A stretch of 64,000 nucleotides of DNA from Puniceibacterium sp. IMCC21224 (GTDB taxonomy: Bacteria > Pseudomonadota > Alphaproteobacteria > Rhodobacterales > Rhodobacteraceae): contig NZ_LDPY01000001.1 of NCBI RefSeq assembly GCF_001038505.1, positions 1,550,001 to 1,614,000 on the forward strand, read 5' to 3'. A program made the position numbers and the translations under genes. Under the pieces are notes generated by a model. It was not told the DNA's origin and searched no databases. It saw only the letters and a program-made list of their open reading frames with translations. Below, in pieces: positions 54,163 to 62,576 of the stretch (the first letter of the stretch is position 1; each line of letters opens with the position of its first letter).

Positions 54163-57100
54163 TTAGCCAAGTTCGGCCAGGCGGGCGAGGGCGGCGCTGA
54201 GCGCCGCGGCCTCTTCCTCACGCGCGGCCAGATTGTCGCGGGCTTCTTGTACAACCTCATCGGGGGCGCTGGCGGCGAATTTCGGATTGTTCAGCCGCCC
54301 CTTGAGACCGCCGATTTCCTTGGCCAGTTTGCCCAGACTCTTTTCCAGCCGGGATTTTTCCGCCTCAACGTCGATAATCCCGGCGAGCGGGAGACCAAAG
54401 ACCCCGCCTTCGACTGGGATGATCACACAACCTTTGGGGAACGCCTCAACCGAGTCGAGCGATTCGATCCGTGCAAGTCGTTTTATCAATGCCTCGTTGC
54501 GTTCCCATGCGGCCTGTCCGGCTGCGTCCAGATCCGTGACCAGCATCGGCACCTTGAGGCCGGCCGGGACATGCATCTGTGCGCGCGCGGACCGCACACC
54601 GTCAATCAATGAAATCACCCATGTCATCTCGCGATCTGCGACTGTATCCACCAGTTCGACGGGCGCATAGCTGGGCCAGTCGGCATGGATCAACAACTTG
54701 GTGCGCGGCGCGAGGGTGCCCCACAACTCTTCGGTGATAAAGGGCATGATCGGGTGAAGCAGGATCAGGCACTGGTCCAGAACCCAGGCCATCGTGGTGC
54801 GGGTTTCGGAAATGATTTCAGCGTCCTGGCTGTCAAACAGCGGCTTTGAGAATTCGACATACCAATCGCAGACCTTGCCCCAGACAAAGGCATACAGCGC
54901 GGTCGCCGCATCGTTGAAACGGTAGGTGTCCAGCGCGGCGTCAACCTCGGCCCGCACGCGCGCGGTTTCACCGATGATCCATTTGTTGGCGGTCTGTGAC
55001 GGGGTCGGGACCTGCGCGGTGCTTGCGACACGTCCCTCAAAGACGCTATTCATCTCCGCGAAACGGCAGGCATTCCACAGCTTGGTGCTGAAATTACGAT
55101 ATCCCGCGATGCGCTGAGTATCCAGCTTGAGCGCGCCACCAAGCGACGCCATGGCGGCATTGGTGAACCGTAAGGCGTCAGCGCCGAATTCGTCGATCAG
55201 CTCCAGCGGATCGACGACATTGCCCAGCGATTTCGACATCTTCTTGCCCCGGGCATCGCGCACAAGGCCGTGCAGGTAGACCGTCTTGAACGGCACCTGA
55301 TCGACGACCGTCAGCTGCATCATCATCATCCGCGCAACCCAGAAGAACAGGATGTCAGTACCAGTGATCAGGTCACTGGTCGGAAAGTATTTCTGCAACT
55401 CGGGCGTCTGTTCGGGCCAGCCAAGGGTGCCAATCGGCCAGAGACCGGACGAGAACCAAGTGTCGAGCACGTCGGAATCGCGCCAGACCGGATAGACCAG
55501 TTGGGTCGGATCCTGAGTGGCGGTATAATCGGCAAGGCTTTGTGCCAGTGTGTGAATTGCTGTTGCGCGGTCAGCGACCTCGACAACCCGGCAATGGTTG
55601 AGCGGGGTCGGCAAAGTGTCGAGCACGTCACTGAATTGTTTGCTGACGGATTCGAAATCCGACGCACAGTGAAAACGGTCCGTGCCTTCGATCAGGTCTT
55701 GATCCAGCAAAAGCCGCCCCATTTCGACCAGATCAAGCGCCCCGTCGCTTTCGTCATCGACAAAGCCGTGACGTTCGAGGTCAAGACCATACCAAACCGG
55801 AATTTGATGGCCCCACCAAAGTTGGCGGGAAATACACCAGGGTTCGATGTTTTCCAGCCAGTGGAAATAGACCTTTTTCTCGCGCTCGGGGATAATCTGC
55901 GTGTCACCATTTCTCACGGCATCCAGCGCCGGGCCGACGATCTTGTCGGTGTCGACAAACCACTGATCCGTCAGCATCGGTTCGATCACCACTTTGGAGC
56001 GGTCACCAAACGGCTGCATGATGGATTTGTTTTCAACATACGCAATGGTCGGCTGCATTTCTTCACGCGCGTCGGCATCCGCCGCTTCCCACGCAGGATT
56101 CGGCACCATGACGGCCAGCCCCTCGGCGGTGATGTCGGCAATCACCATGTCACGCGCCGCAAACCGGCCCAGCCCGCGATAGGCATCCGGGACAAGGTTG
56201 ATCGAATCAATCTCGGCCTCGGTAAAGGCCTGTCCGTTGACGATGGCCTGCGCTTTGGCGGCTTCGTCGGCGTAGGACGCACCATCGGCGCGCATCGCGG
56301 CGCGGGTGTCCATCAGGCGGTAACACGGAATATTGCCGCGTTTTGCCACGGCGTAGTCGTTGAAATCATGTGCGCCAGTGATCTTGACCGCGCCAGAGCC
56401 GAAATTGCGGTCGGGGTAGTCGTCGGTGATGATCGGAATCAGGCGGCGGTGTTCTTTGGGGCCGACTGGAATTTCGCACAGCTTACCGACGATCGGTGCA
56501 TAGCGCTCATCCAGCGGGTGAACGGCCACCGCGCCGTCGCCCAGCATGGTTTCGGGCCGTGTCGTGGCGATTGAGATATAGTCGCGCACCTCTTCGAACA
56601 GGACATTTCCGTCTTCGTTCTTTTCGACATAGGTATAGGTTTCACCACCCGCGAGCGGGTATTTGAAATGCCACATATGGCCTGCGACGTCGATATTCTC
56701 GACCTCAAGGTCCGAAATTGCGGTCTCAAAATGCGGGTCCCAGTTGACCAGCCGCTTGCCGCGATAGATCAGCCCCTTGGCGTACATCTCGACAAAGACC
56801 TTGATAACGGCGTCGTGGAAATTGCCGGCTTCACCTTCGGGGGCACCGGGTGCGCCGGACATGGTGAACGCCTCGCGCGACCAGTCGCAACTTGCACCAA
56901 GACGTTTGAGCTGGCCAATGATCGTGCCGCGCGATGCGATCTTTTGCTGCCAGACGCGCGACAAAAAGGCGTCGCGGCCCATATCGCGGCGCGTTGGTTC
57001 ACCGTTGGCGGCCATTTCACGTTCTGTCACCATCTGGGTGGCAATGCCGGCGTGATCGGTGCCGGGTTGCCACAGGGTGTCATAGCCCTGCATGCGTTTC

Positions 57101-57303
57101 CAGCGAACCAGGATGTCCTGCAACGTGTTGTTGAACGCATGCCCCATGTGCAGCGAACCCGTCACATTGGGCGGTGGGATCATGACCGAATAATGTTCCG
57201 CCCGCGAGGCGTTGGCCCCGGCCTTGAACGCGCCCGAGTCTTCCCAGGCCTGATAGAGGCGCGCCTCGGCCTCGGTCGCATCAAATGTCTTTTCCATAGC
57301 CAT
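54163..57303 (-). CDS. valS: Valyl-tRNA synthetase
   Basis: A 1046-residue class Ia aminoacyl-tRNA synthetase. HIGH motif: [20 protein letters not shown]. The editing domain follows ([17 protein letters not shown]). KMSKS motif: [15 protein letters not shown]. The anticodon-binding domain and a C-terminal coiled coil ([20 protein letters not shown]) complete it, with length as expected. Start ATG 57303 or the ATG two codons later. Confidence 0.97.
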   Translation of the reverse strand: MAMEKTFDATEAEARLYQAWEDSGAFKAGANASRAEHYSVMIPPPNVTGSLHMGHAFNNTLQDILVRWKRMQGYDTLWQPGTDHAGIATQMVTEREMAANGEPTRRDMGRDAFLSRVWQQKIASRGTIIGQLKRLGASCDWSREAFTMSGAPGAPEGEAGNFHDAVIKVFVEMYAKGLIYRGKRLVNWDPHFETAISDLEVENIDVAGHMWHFKYPLAGGETYTYVEKNEDGNVLFEEVRDYISIATTRPETMLGDGAVAVHPLDERYAPIVGKLCEIPVGPKEHRRLIPIITDDYPDRNFGSGAVKITGAHDFNDYAVAKRGNIPCYRLMDTRAAMRADGASYADEAAKAQAIVNGQAFTEAEIDSINLVPDAYRGLGRFAARDMVIADITAEGLAVMVPNPAWEAADADAREEMQPTIAYVENKSIMQPFGDRSKVVIEPMLTDQWFVDTDKIVGPALDAVRNGDTQIIPEREKKVYFHWLENIEPWCISRQLWWGHQIPVWYGLDLERHGFVDDESDGALDLVEMGRLLLDQDLIEGTDRFHCASDFESVSKQFSDVLDTLPTPLNHCRVVEVADRATAIHTLAQSLADYTATQDPTQLVYPVWRDSDVLDTWFSSGLWPIGTLGWPEQTPELQKYFPTSDLITGTDILFFWVARMMMMQLTVVDQVPFKTVYLHGLVRDARGKKMSKSLGNVVDPLELIDEFGADALRFTNAAMASLGGALKLDTQRIAGYRNFSTKLWNACRFAEMNSVFEGRVASTAQVPTPSQTANKWIIGETARVRAEVDAALDTYRFNDAATALYAFVWGKVCDWYVEFSKPLFDSQDAEIISETRTTMAWVLDQCLILLHPIMPFITEELWGTLAPRTKLLIHADWPSYAPVELVDTVADREMTWVISLIDGVRSARAQMHVPAGLKVPMLVTDLDAAGQAAWERNEALIKRLARIESLDSVEAFPKGCVIIPVEGGVFGLPLAGIIDVEAEKSRLEKSLGKLAKEIGGLKGRLNNPKFAASAPDEVVQEARDNLAAREEEAAALSAALARLAELG

Positions 57304-57499
57304 GGGTTTGTCCCCGTCCTTGGGGCGCGCGGCCCCGGTCCTGTCCTGTAACCTGATCCTCTACCGAAGCTGAGGCCCGAGGGAAAGCCGGCAGGTGGGG
57401 AAATGCGGGATGTGGGGTGGCCTTGGACGGGGTGGGGCGTGCAGATCACTGTTCGATCCGCGCAATCTTACGCGTTCGATGTGCAGCCGATCGAGACGC

Positions 57500-57535
57500 A
57501 AAAAAAACGGCGACGCATGTTTCAGCGTCGCCGTT
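57500..57535 (-). terminator. Strong terminator ending the sRNA array
   Basis: A 9-bp stem (CGGCGACGC/GCGTCGCCG), extended by AA/TT, followed on the minus strand by eight T. It closes the transcript that starts before the DUF1127 gene at 58432. Confidence 0.93.
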
Positions 57536-57548
57536 CAAGTTCACGAAA

Positions 57549-58125
57549 CCCCAGGGAGGAGGAGAGGGGCCCCGAACTGTGATGGGACCAAGTGGGCCCC
57601 GAATGTCTGGTGCGGCGACACCAGGGAGGAGGAGAGGTGCCGCCGCGTTTCCGACCGGCCCAGGGAGGAGGAGAGGGCCGCCGAACTGTGGTGGGGTCCG
57701 ATGACCCCGGAATAGAAAGGCGCGGCGACGCCAGGGAGGAGGAGAGGCGCCGCCGCAGTTTCGAACGGCCCAGGGAGGAGGAGAGGGCCTTCGATACCGA
57801 TGGGACCATGTGGGCCCCGAATGTCTGGTGCGGCGACACCAGGGAGGAGGAGAGGTGCCGCCGCGTTTCCGACCGGCCCAGGGAGGAGGAGAGGGCCGCC
57901 GAACTGTGGTGGGGTCCGATGACCCCGGAATAGAAAGGCGCGGCGACGCCAGGGAGGAGGAGAGGCGCCGCCGCAGTTTCGAACGGCCCAGGGAGGAGGA
58001 GAGGGCCTTCGATACCGATGGGACCATGTGGGCCCCGAATGTCTGGTGCGGCGACACCAGGGAGGAGGAGAGGTGCCGCCGCGTTTCCGACCGGCCCAGG
58101 GAGGAGGAGAGGGCCGCCGAACTGT
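57549..58125 (-). ncRNA. Array of eleven anti-Shine-Dalgarno hairpins (CcsR/cuckoo-type sRNAs)
   Basis: On the minus strand CCTCTCCTCCTCCCTGG occurs eleven times (plus-strand starts 57551, 57621, 57660, 57731, 57770, 57839, 57878, 57949, 57988, 58057, 58096), each in the loop of a GC stem such as GGCCC/GGGCC. Start distances alternate 69-71 and 39, so hairpins come as five pairs plus one. CcsR1-4 of Rhodobacter sphaeroides are two-hairpin sRNAs with CUCCUCCC loops, made downstream of the DUF1127 gene ccaF1. The same order is seen here, with more copies. Confidence 0.88.
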
Positions 58126-58128
58126 GGT
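57581..58128. repeat. 218-bp higher-order tandem repeat
   Basis: Units at 57581-57798 and 57799-58016 differ at one position I can see (57591 A against 57809 T). A third partial unit runs 58017-58128. Each full unit carries four hairpins, that is two sRNA pairs. Such near-identity points to recent amplification. Confidence 0.9.
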
Positions 58129-58213
58129 AGAGATCTAGGATCTCCTGTGTTCTTCAGGGTGACGGACTGTCCGTCACCGGGGTGCAGCGGGTATATCCCG
58201 CCGCGCCGTCAGG
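58129..58213 (-). other. Structured spacer between the DUF1127 gene and the sRNA array
   Basis: Three small hairpins follow the DUF1127 stop on the minus strand: GCGGG/CCCGC (58187-58201), GGTGACGG/CCGTCACC with loop ACTGT (58158-58178) and AGATC/GATCT (58131-58143). They could be processing signals that separate mRNA from sRNAs. Confidence 0.45.
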
Positions 58214-58432
58214 TCATGCCCCGTAGGCTGCCTCTTGCGCAATGCTGCGGATCGACGACCGGCTGATGCCCAGATCTGCCAGTTCGCGGTTGCTCAGTGC
58301 TTCGAGTTCACGCAGGGTCTGGTTGTAGGTCCGGCGCTGGGCCAACTGCAGGCGCAGTTTGGTCAGAAGCGCGGAAAATACGGAGACGTCAGTGCCTTGT
58401 GCGGCGGATGTGATGTGCGTTGCGTATGCCAT
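58214..58432 (-). CDS. DUF1127 protein, CcaF1-like
   Basis: A 72-residue protein. The N-terminal half MAYATHITSAAQGTDVSVFS is variable; the C-terminal part RRTYNQTLRELEALSNRELA-DLGISRSSI is DUF1127. In R. sphaeroides the protein of this kind encoded before the CcsR sRNAs (CcaF1) is an RNA-binding factor. I choose ATG 58432; the frame upstream of it is noncoding. The linked hairpin array and promoter type support the CcaF1 comparison. Confidence 0.85.
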   Translation of the reverse strand: MAYATHITSAAQGTDVSVFSALLTKLRLQLAQRRTYNQTLRELEALSNRELADLGISRSSIRSIAQEAAYGA

Positions 58433-58474
58433 TTTAGGTTCGCCTGTTTCGCTTTGTTCGTTTCGTTGAGTTGA

Positions 58475-58502
58475 AGATGGGGCAATTGCTGCAGTTGCAC
58501 AA
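58475..58502 (-). promoter_or_regulatory. Candidate RpoH-type promoter of the DUF1127-sRNA locus
   Basis: On the minus strand TTGTGC (58502-58497), 15 bases, then CCCATCT (58481-58475). The -10 fits the heat-shock sigma pattern CCCATNT; the -35 keeps only TTG. The CcsR locus of R. sphaeroides is under RpoHI/RpoHII. Start of transcription would be near 58467. Confidence 0.5.
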
Positions 58503-58656
58503 TAGCTTTCGGCCTCAATGCTGCTATGCAGAAAACGCATGGACTTTTTTGTTTGTGTAGTAGCGTTTTGCCTGAAATGTGTGCGTTGAATGAACCGCTG
58601 TTTCCAGGTGATGGGCAATTGCCCGATGATTTGGCAATTATGCAAGGAGAAGAGGC

Positions 58657-59721
58657 ATGAGTGATATTCGGACCGATGTGCAGGCTGCGCTGGCGCGGCT
58701 TGCGCTGCCTGACGGAGGCGACCTGATTGCGCGGGATATGATTCGCGCCTTGACGATCGAGGGTGGCGCCGTGCGTTTTGTCATCGAGGCACCGTCGCCC
58801 GAGGTCGCGCGGCAGATGGAGCCTTTGCGCCGCGCCGCCGAGGCCATTGTCGCCGGGGTGCCCGGCGTCGATAGCGTATCAGCGGTCCTGACAGCCCATG
58901 CAGCCGAGAAAAAGCCGCCATCGCTCAAGATCGGGCGTCACGCAGAGCCACAGGCCGGGCCGACCCGCCCCGATGGCGTGGCAAAGGTGATCGCGATTGG
59001 ATCGGGCAAAGGCGGCGTTGGCAAATCGACGGTGTCGTCGAACCTGGCTGTGGCCTTGGCGCGGGCGGGGCGGCGTGTTGGTCTGCTGGACGCGGATATA
59101 TACGGTCCCAGTCAGCCACGCATGATGGGCGTGAACCAGCGCCCCGCCAGCCCGGATGGCAAGACAATTCACCCGCTGCACGCGCATGGTGTCACGCTGA
59201 TGTCGATCGGCCTGATGCTGCCCGAGGACAAGGCCGTCGTCTGGCGCGGTCCGATGCTGATGGGGGCGTTGCAACAGATGCTGGGGCAGGTGCTCTGGGG
59301 CGAACTGGATATTCTGCTGGTCGATTTGCCGCCCGGCACCGGCGATGTGGCGATGACCCTGTGCCAAAAGACCGATCTGGCGGGGGCGATTGTGGTGAGC
59401 ACGCCGCAGGATGTGTCGCTGATCGACGCGCGCAAGGCGCTGGACATGTTCTCGACACTCAAGACCCCGGTTCTGGGGTTGATCGAGAATATGTCGCTGT
59501 TTGTCTGCCCGCACTGCGGAGGAGAGAGCCACATCTTTGGCCATGGCGGTGTGCGCGAAGAAGCTGAGCGGCTCGGCTTGCCGCTGCTTGCGGAACTGCC
59601 GATTGATCTGGAAACCCGGTTGTCGGGTGATTCAGGGCGTCCGGTGGCGGCAGGCGACGGGGAGATGGCTGCGGCCTATGCCCGGCTGGCCGAGACACTG
59701 ATCGCGCAAGGCGTGGCCTGA
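58657..59721 (+). CDS. apbC: Mrp/NBP35-family iron-sulfur carrier ATPase
   Basis: A 354-residue P-loop protein that carries and transfers 4Fe-4S clusters. An N-terminal MIP18/DUF59-like domain (residues 1-85, DIRTDVQAALARLALPDGGD) is followed by the deviant Walker A GSGKGGVGKSTVSSNLAVAL, ILLVDLPPGTGDVAMTLCQK, and CxxC in FVCPHCGGESHIFG. It is transcribed away from the DUF1127 gene; AAGGAGAAG precedes the ATG. Confidence 0.94.
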   Translation: MSDIRTDVQAALARLALPDGGDLIARDMIRALTIEGGAVRFVIEAPSPEVARQMEPLRRAAEAIVAGVPGVDSVSAVLTAHAAEKKPPSLKIGRHAEPQAGPTRPDGVAKVIAIGSGKGGVGKSTVSSNLAVALARAGRRVGLLDADIYGPSQPRMMGVNQRPASPDGKTIHPLHAHGVTLMSIGLMLPEDKAVVWRGPMLMGALQQMLGQVLWGELDILLVDLPPGTGDVAMTLCQKTDLAGAIVVSTPQDVSLIDARKALDMFSTLKTPVLGLIENMSLFVCPHCGGESHIFGHGGVREEAERLGLPLLAELPIDLETRLSGDSGRPVAAGDGEMAAAYARLAETLIAQGVA

Positions 59722-59855
59722 GCCGTCTCAGCGGCGGTGACGCGTCACCGCGGATCAAGGCCTTAGCGCGCCGGGTTATGAGTCCCGGCGCAGCTTGCAG
59801 TGGGGTGTTGTCCGCGGCGATTGCGTGGCCGCGGTCTGACACATGCGCGGAATGG

Positions 59856-60641
59856 TCAGCATACCGGCGCCTCGCCGGAGATAAGACGGACGAGCGCATC
59901 CAGCCCATCGGTCAATGCCGCAGGGCCGGGCTGCAGCAACAGCGGCGATTTGATCTCGTAGAGCCGCCCATGGCGGACGGCCGGGATCGCGTCCCAGCCG
60001 GGGCGGGCAGTGACCTTGTGCGGCGCGAACTTTTTGCCACACCATGAACCGATGATGATATCGGGCTGGGCGTCGATCACCGCCTCAGGCGGGACGATCC
60101 GGTTGATCGCGGCCTGTTCATGACGCAGATGGCCAAAGCAATCGGCACCGCCTGCAATCTCGATCAATTCTGACACCCAGCCGATGCCGGTGATCAGCGG
60201 CTCGTCCCATTCCTCGAAATAGACGCGCGGGCGGTGCGTCGGCTGTGCGGCGCGCAGAGTGGCAATGCGGTCCTCGTATCCGGTGGCCAGCGCCTCGGCG
60301 TCTGCTGTGCAATCGGTGAGGCGGCCCAGCATACGGATCATCCCAAGGATGCCCGCAATACTGCGCTGGTTAAAGGTGTGGACATCGAGCCCCTCGCGGA
60401 TCAGATCTGCGGCGATATCTGCCTGCAGATCCGAAAAACACAGCACCAGATCTGGGTTCAGGGCGAGGATCTTTGGCACATCCGCCGAGGTAAACGCGCC
60501 GACGCGCGGCTTTTCACGCCGTACACGGGGCGGGCGCACGGCATAGCCGGTCACGCCGACGATCCGGTGTTCTTGCCCCAGAAGATAGAGCGTCTCGACG
60601 GTTTCTTCGGTGAGGCAGACGATACGGGACGGAGCGGTCAT
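59856..60641 (-). CDS. BtuF-like cobalamin-binding protein without signal peptide
   Basis: A 261-residue class III binding-protein fold: RIVCLTEETVETLYLLGQEH, VPKILALNPDLVLCFSDLQA, VYFEEWDEPLITGIGWVSEL, PDIIIGSWCGKKF. It overlaps the ATPase gene by 4 bases (ATGA), which fixes the start, and there is no signal peptide or lipobox. A periplasmic role as in E. coli BtuF would need another export route. It is the last gene of the B12 uptake operon. Confidence 0.82.
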   Translation of the reverse strand: MTAPSRIVCLTEETVETLYLLGQEHRIVGVTGYAVRPPRVRREKPRVGAFTSADVPKILALNPDLVLCFSDLQADIAADLIREGLDVHTFNQRSIAGILGMIRMLGRLTDCTADAEALATGYEDRIATLRAAQPTHRPRVYFEEWDEPLITGIGWVSELIEIAGGADCFGHLRHEQAAINRIVPPEAVIDAQPDIIIGSWCGKKFAPHKVTARPGWDAIPAVRHGRLYEIKSPLLLQPGPAALTDGLDALVRLISGEAPVC

Positions 60642-61396
60642 GACAACACATCCAATGCCTGAAACAGCGGCCCGTCAGGGGTGTCATGGATTCGGGCGCT
60701 GAGCGAAAACACTTGAGCGAGGTTTTTGGCTGTCAGGACGTCAGCGGGCGCGCCATCAGCCACCTTGCGACCCTGCCCCAGCAGCACCAGCCGCGTGCAG
60801 TAGCGTGCTGCCAGACTCAGATCGTGCAGCGAGGTCAGAACCGCGCGCCCCTCGGCGGCGAGGCTGGCAAACACCCGCAGCGTTGAAATCTGCGCGGCGG
60901 GGTCGAGCCCGGCAATCGGTTCGTCCGCCATCAGAAGCGGGGTATTTTGGGCAAGGGCGCGCGCAATAAGGACGCGTGCCTGTTCGCCACCCGAAAGTTG
61001 CGTGGCAAGGCGGTGGCGAAACGCGGAGAGTCCCATCCGGTCCAGTGCAGCGTCGACGGCGCGCTGATCCTGGGGGCGCAACCGAGTGCCGCGCGGCAGA
61101 TGTGGCAAACGACCCAGCGCCACGACGGTTTCGACGGTGACGGGCCACGCAATTTCGCGTTGTTGTGGCAGCCACGCGACAGTCGCGGCGCGTTCACGCG
61201 GGCGCAATGTGGCGAGAGTGCTGGCACCAGTATGCGGCAACAGCCCGAGGGCGGCGCGCATCAACGTGGTCTTTCCCGATCCATTGGGTCCGATCAGCCC
61301 AACGCATTCGCCTGCTGGGACCGTGATCGAGATACGGTCGACCACCGGGCAGGTGGCGCGTGTGACCGTGAGGTCTGTGGTGCGCAGCAAGTTCAT
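60638..61396 (-). CDS. ABC transporter ATP-binding protein, FecE/BtuD type
   Basis: A 252-residue ATPase with Walker A LIGPNGSGKTTLMRAALGLL, signature TQLSGGEQARVLIARALAQN and Walker B LLMADEPIAGLDPAAQI. It energises the FecCD-type permease encoded upstream. Its ATG overlaps the stop of a 25-codon ORF (61393-61470), and its end overlaps the binding protein gene. Confidence 0.93.
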   Translation of the reverse strand: MNLLRTTDLTVTRATCPVVDRISITVPAGECVGLIGPNGSGKTTLMRAALGLLPHTGASTLATLRPRERAATVAWLPQQREIAWPVTVETVVALGRLPHLPRGTRLRPQDQRAVDAALDRMGLSAFRHRLATQLSGGEQARVLIARALAQNTPLLMADEPIAGLDPAAQISTLRVFASLAAEGRAVLTSLHDLSLAARYCTRLVLLGQGRKVADGAPADVLTAKNLAQVFSLSARIHDTPDGPLFQALDVLS

Positions 61397-61470
61397 CGCG
61401 GCGCACCCGTGCCGAAGCTGCAGGCGTTGAAGATGCGGGCGATACCGGTTGCGTCAGACAGTGGCGTCAC
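61393..61470 (-). CDS. 25-codon ORF overlapping both permease and ATPase genes
   Basis: GTG 61470 overlaps the permease stop (GTGA) and its TGA overlaps the ATPase start (ATGA). It encodes VTPLSDATGIARIFNACSFG followed by TGAPR. The space between permease and ATPase is filled exactly, which argues for a translated peptide that couples expression of the two genes. No similar peptide is known to me. It is too short to judge by composition. Confidence 0.5.
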   Translation of the reverse strand: MTPLSDATGIARIFNACSFGTGAPR

Positions 61471-62456
61471 AGGATCTCCCTCCGGGTTCTGTAGATCAGA
61501 TGCAGGAATAGCGGTGCACCGATGATGGCCATCACCACCCCCAGCTTCAAATCCCGCGTTGGCAGGACCAGTCGCACGGTCAGGTCTGCCGCCAGTACCA
61601 TGGATGCACCACCCAGCATTGACGCCCACAACAGCATCGACGGGCGCGCCCCGGTCAATGGGCGCAGCAGATGCGGCACGATCAACCCGACAAAGCCGAC
61701 AGCCCCGGCGACCGCAGTGGCCGCCCCGACAGCTGCCGCTGTACCGCCCAGCAACCGCAGACGCAGCGATGACAGCGATACGCCCATCGCCTCGGCTGCG
61801 TCTTCGCCCAGCGTCAGCGCATCGAGCCCGCGCCCCAATGTCAGCAGCAGCCCCCAGCCCAGCAGCATCAGCGGCAGGGCCAGCGTGACATGACTAAACG
61901 ACCGGTCCGCCACCGACCCCATGATCCAGAAAATGATCTCGGACGCCGCATAGGGATTGGGCGAGAGGTTGAGCACCAGAGAGGTCAGTGCGCCAGCCAG
62001 AGCCGAGATCGCGATTCCAGCCAGAATTAGCGTCAGCGATGCCCCGCGCGGACCTGCCAGCACAAGGATCAGCACCACCGCCACCAAGGCGAACGCCAGC
62101 GCCATCAGAGGCAATGCCAGCGTAAACCACGCAGCGAGGCCGGTTTGCAGCGCGATCACCGCCCCCAACGCCGCCGCACCCGAAACGCCGATCAGCCCCG
62201 GTTCGGCCAGCGGATTGCGCAGATATCCCTGCATGGCTGCCCCGGACAGCCCCAATGAGGCTCCGACCATGGTGGCCAAAAGCGCGCGCGGCAGCCGGAT
62301 TTCTTGCAGGACCATGACGATCAGCGGATCGTCGGCACCCCATAAGGCGCGCAGTGACTGCATCGGGCTGATATCGCCCTGTCCCACCAGCAGCGACGCC
62401 ACAAAAAGAATGATAAGAAGCGCGGACAGGCCGAACAGCAGTCTCATGCCTGACAC
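61467..62456 (-). CDS. FecCD-family ABC permease (BtuC-like)
   Basis: A 329-residue permease with about nine to ten membrane helices. Family marks: QEIRLPRALLATMVGASLGL, GAAMQGYLRNPLAEPGLIGV, FVGLIVPHLLRPLTGARPS and the late LPTRDLKLGVVMAIIGAPLF. Typical of cobalamin and siderophore importers; B12 is favoured by the BtuF-like and receptor genes in the same operon. Confidence 0.92.
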   Translation of the reverse strand: MSGMRLLFGLSALLIILFVASLLVGQGDISPMQSLRALWGADDPLIVMVLQEIRLPRALLATMVGASLGLSGAAMQGYLRNPLAEPGLIGVSGAAALGAVIALQTGLAAWFTLALPLMALAFALVAVVLILVLAGPRGASLTLILAGIAISALAGALTSLVLNLSPNPYAASEIIFWIMGSVADRSFSHVTLALPLMLLGWGLLLTLGRGLDALTLGEDAAEAMGVSLSSLRLRLLGGTAAAVGAATAVAGAVGFVGLIVPHLLRPLTGARPSMLLWASMLGGASMVLAADLTVRLVLPTRDLKLGVVMAIIGAPLFLHLIYRTRREIL

Positions 62457-62576
62457 CTGTCGCTAAGGGCGCGCGCCGACCCGGAACCGGCAGGGCGCAC
62501 ACCGCTGGCGCGCACCCTTGTGTTCACGCTTGGCGCGCCGCCGTCACAAGGCGGCGGCGCGCTGGCGAGGATATGT

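Noticed and set aside
57549..58128. CRISPR array
   Set aside because: The 17-bp motif is regularly repeated, but the sequences between copies are themselves repeated every 218 bp, distances alternate 39 and 69-71, and there are no cas genes. Anti-Shine-Dalgarno hairpins explain it better.
57395..58130. Plus- and minus-strand proteins made of repeated REEER or SSPPPW-like segments
   Set aside because: They are translations of the noncoding repeat in all frames; none has a ribosome site, and the GC hairpins and terminator fit RNA function.
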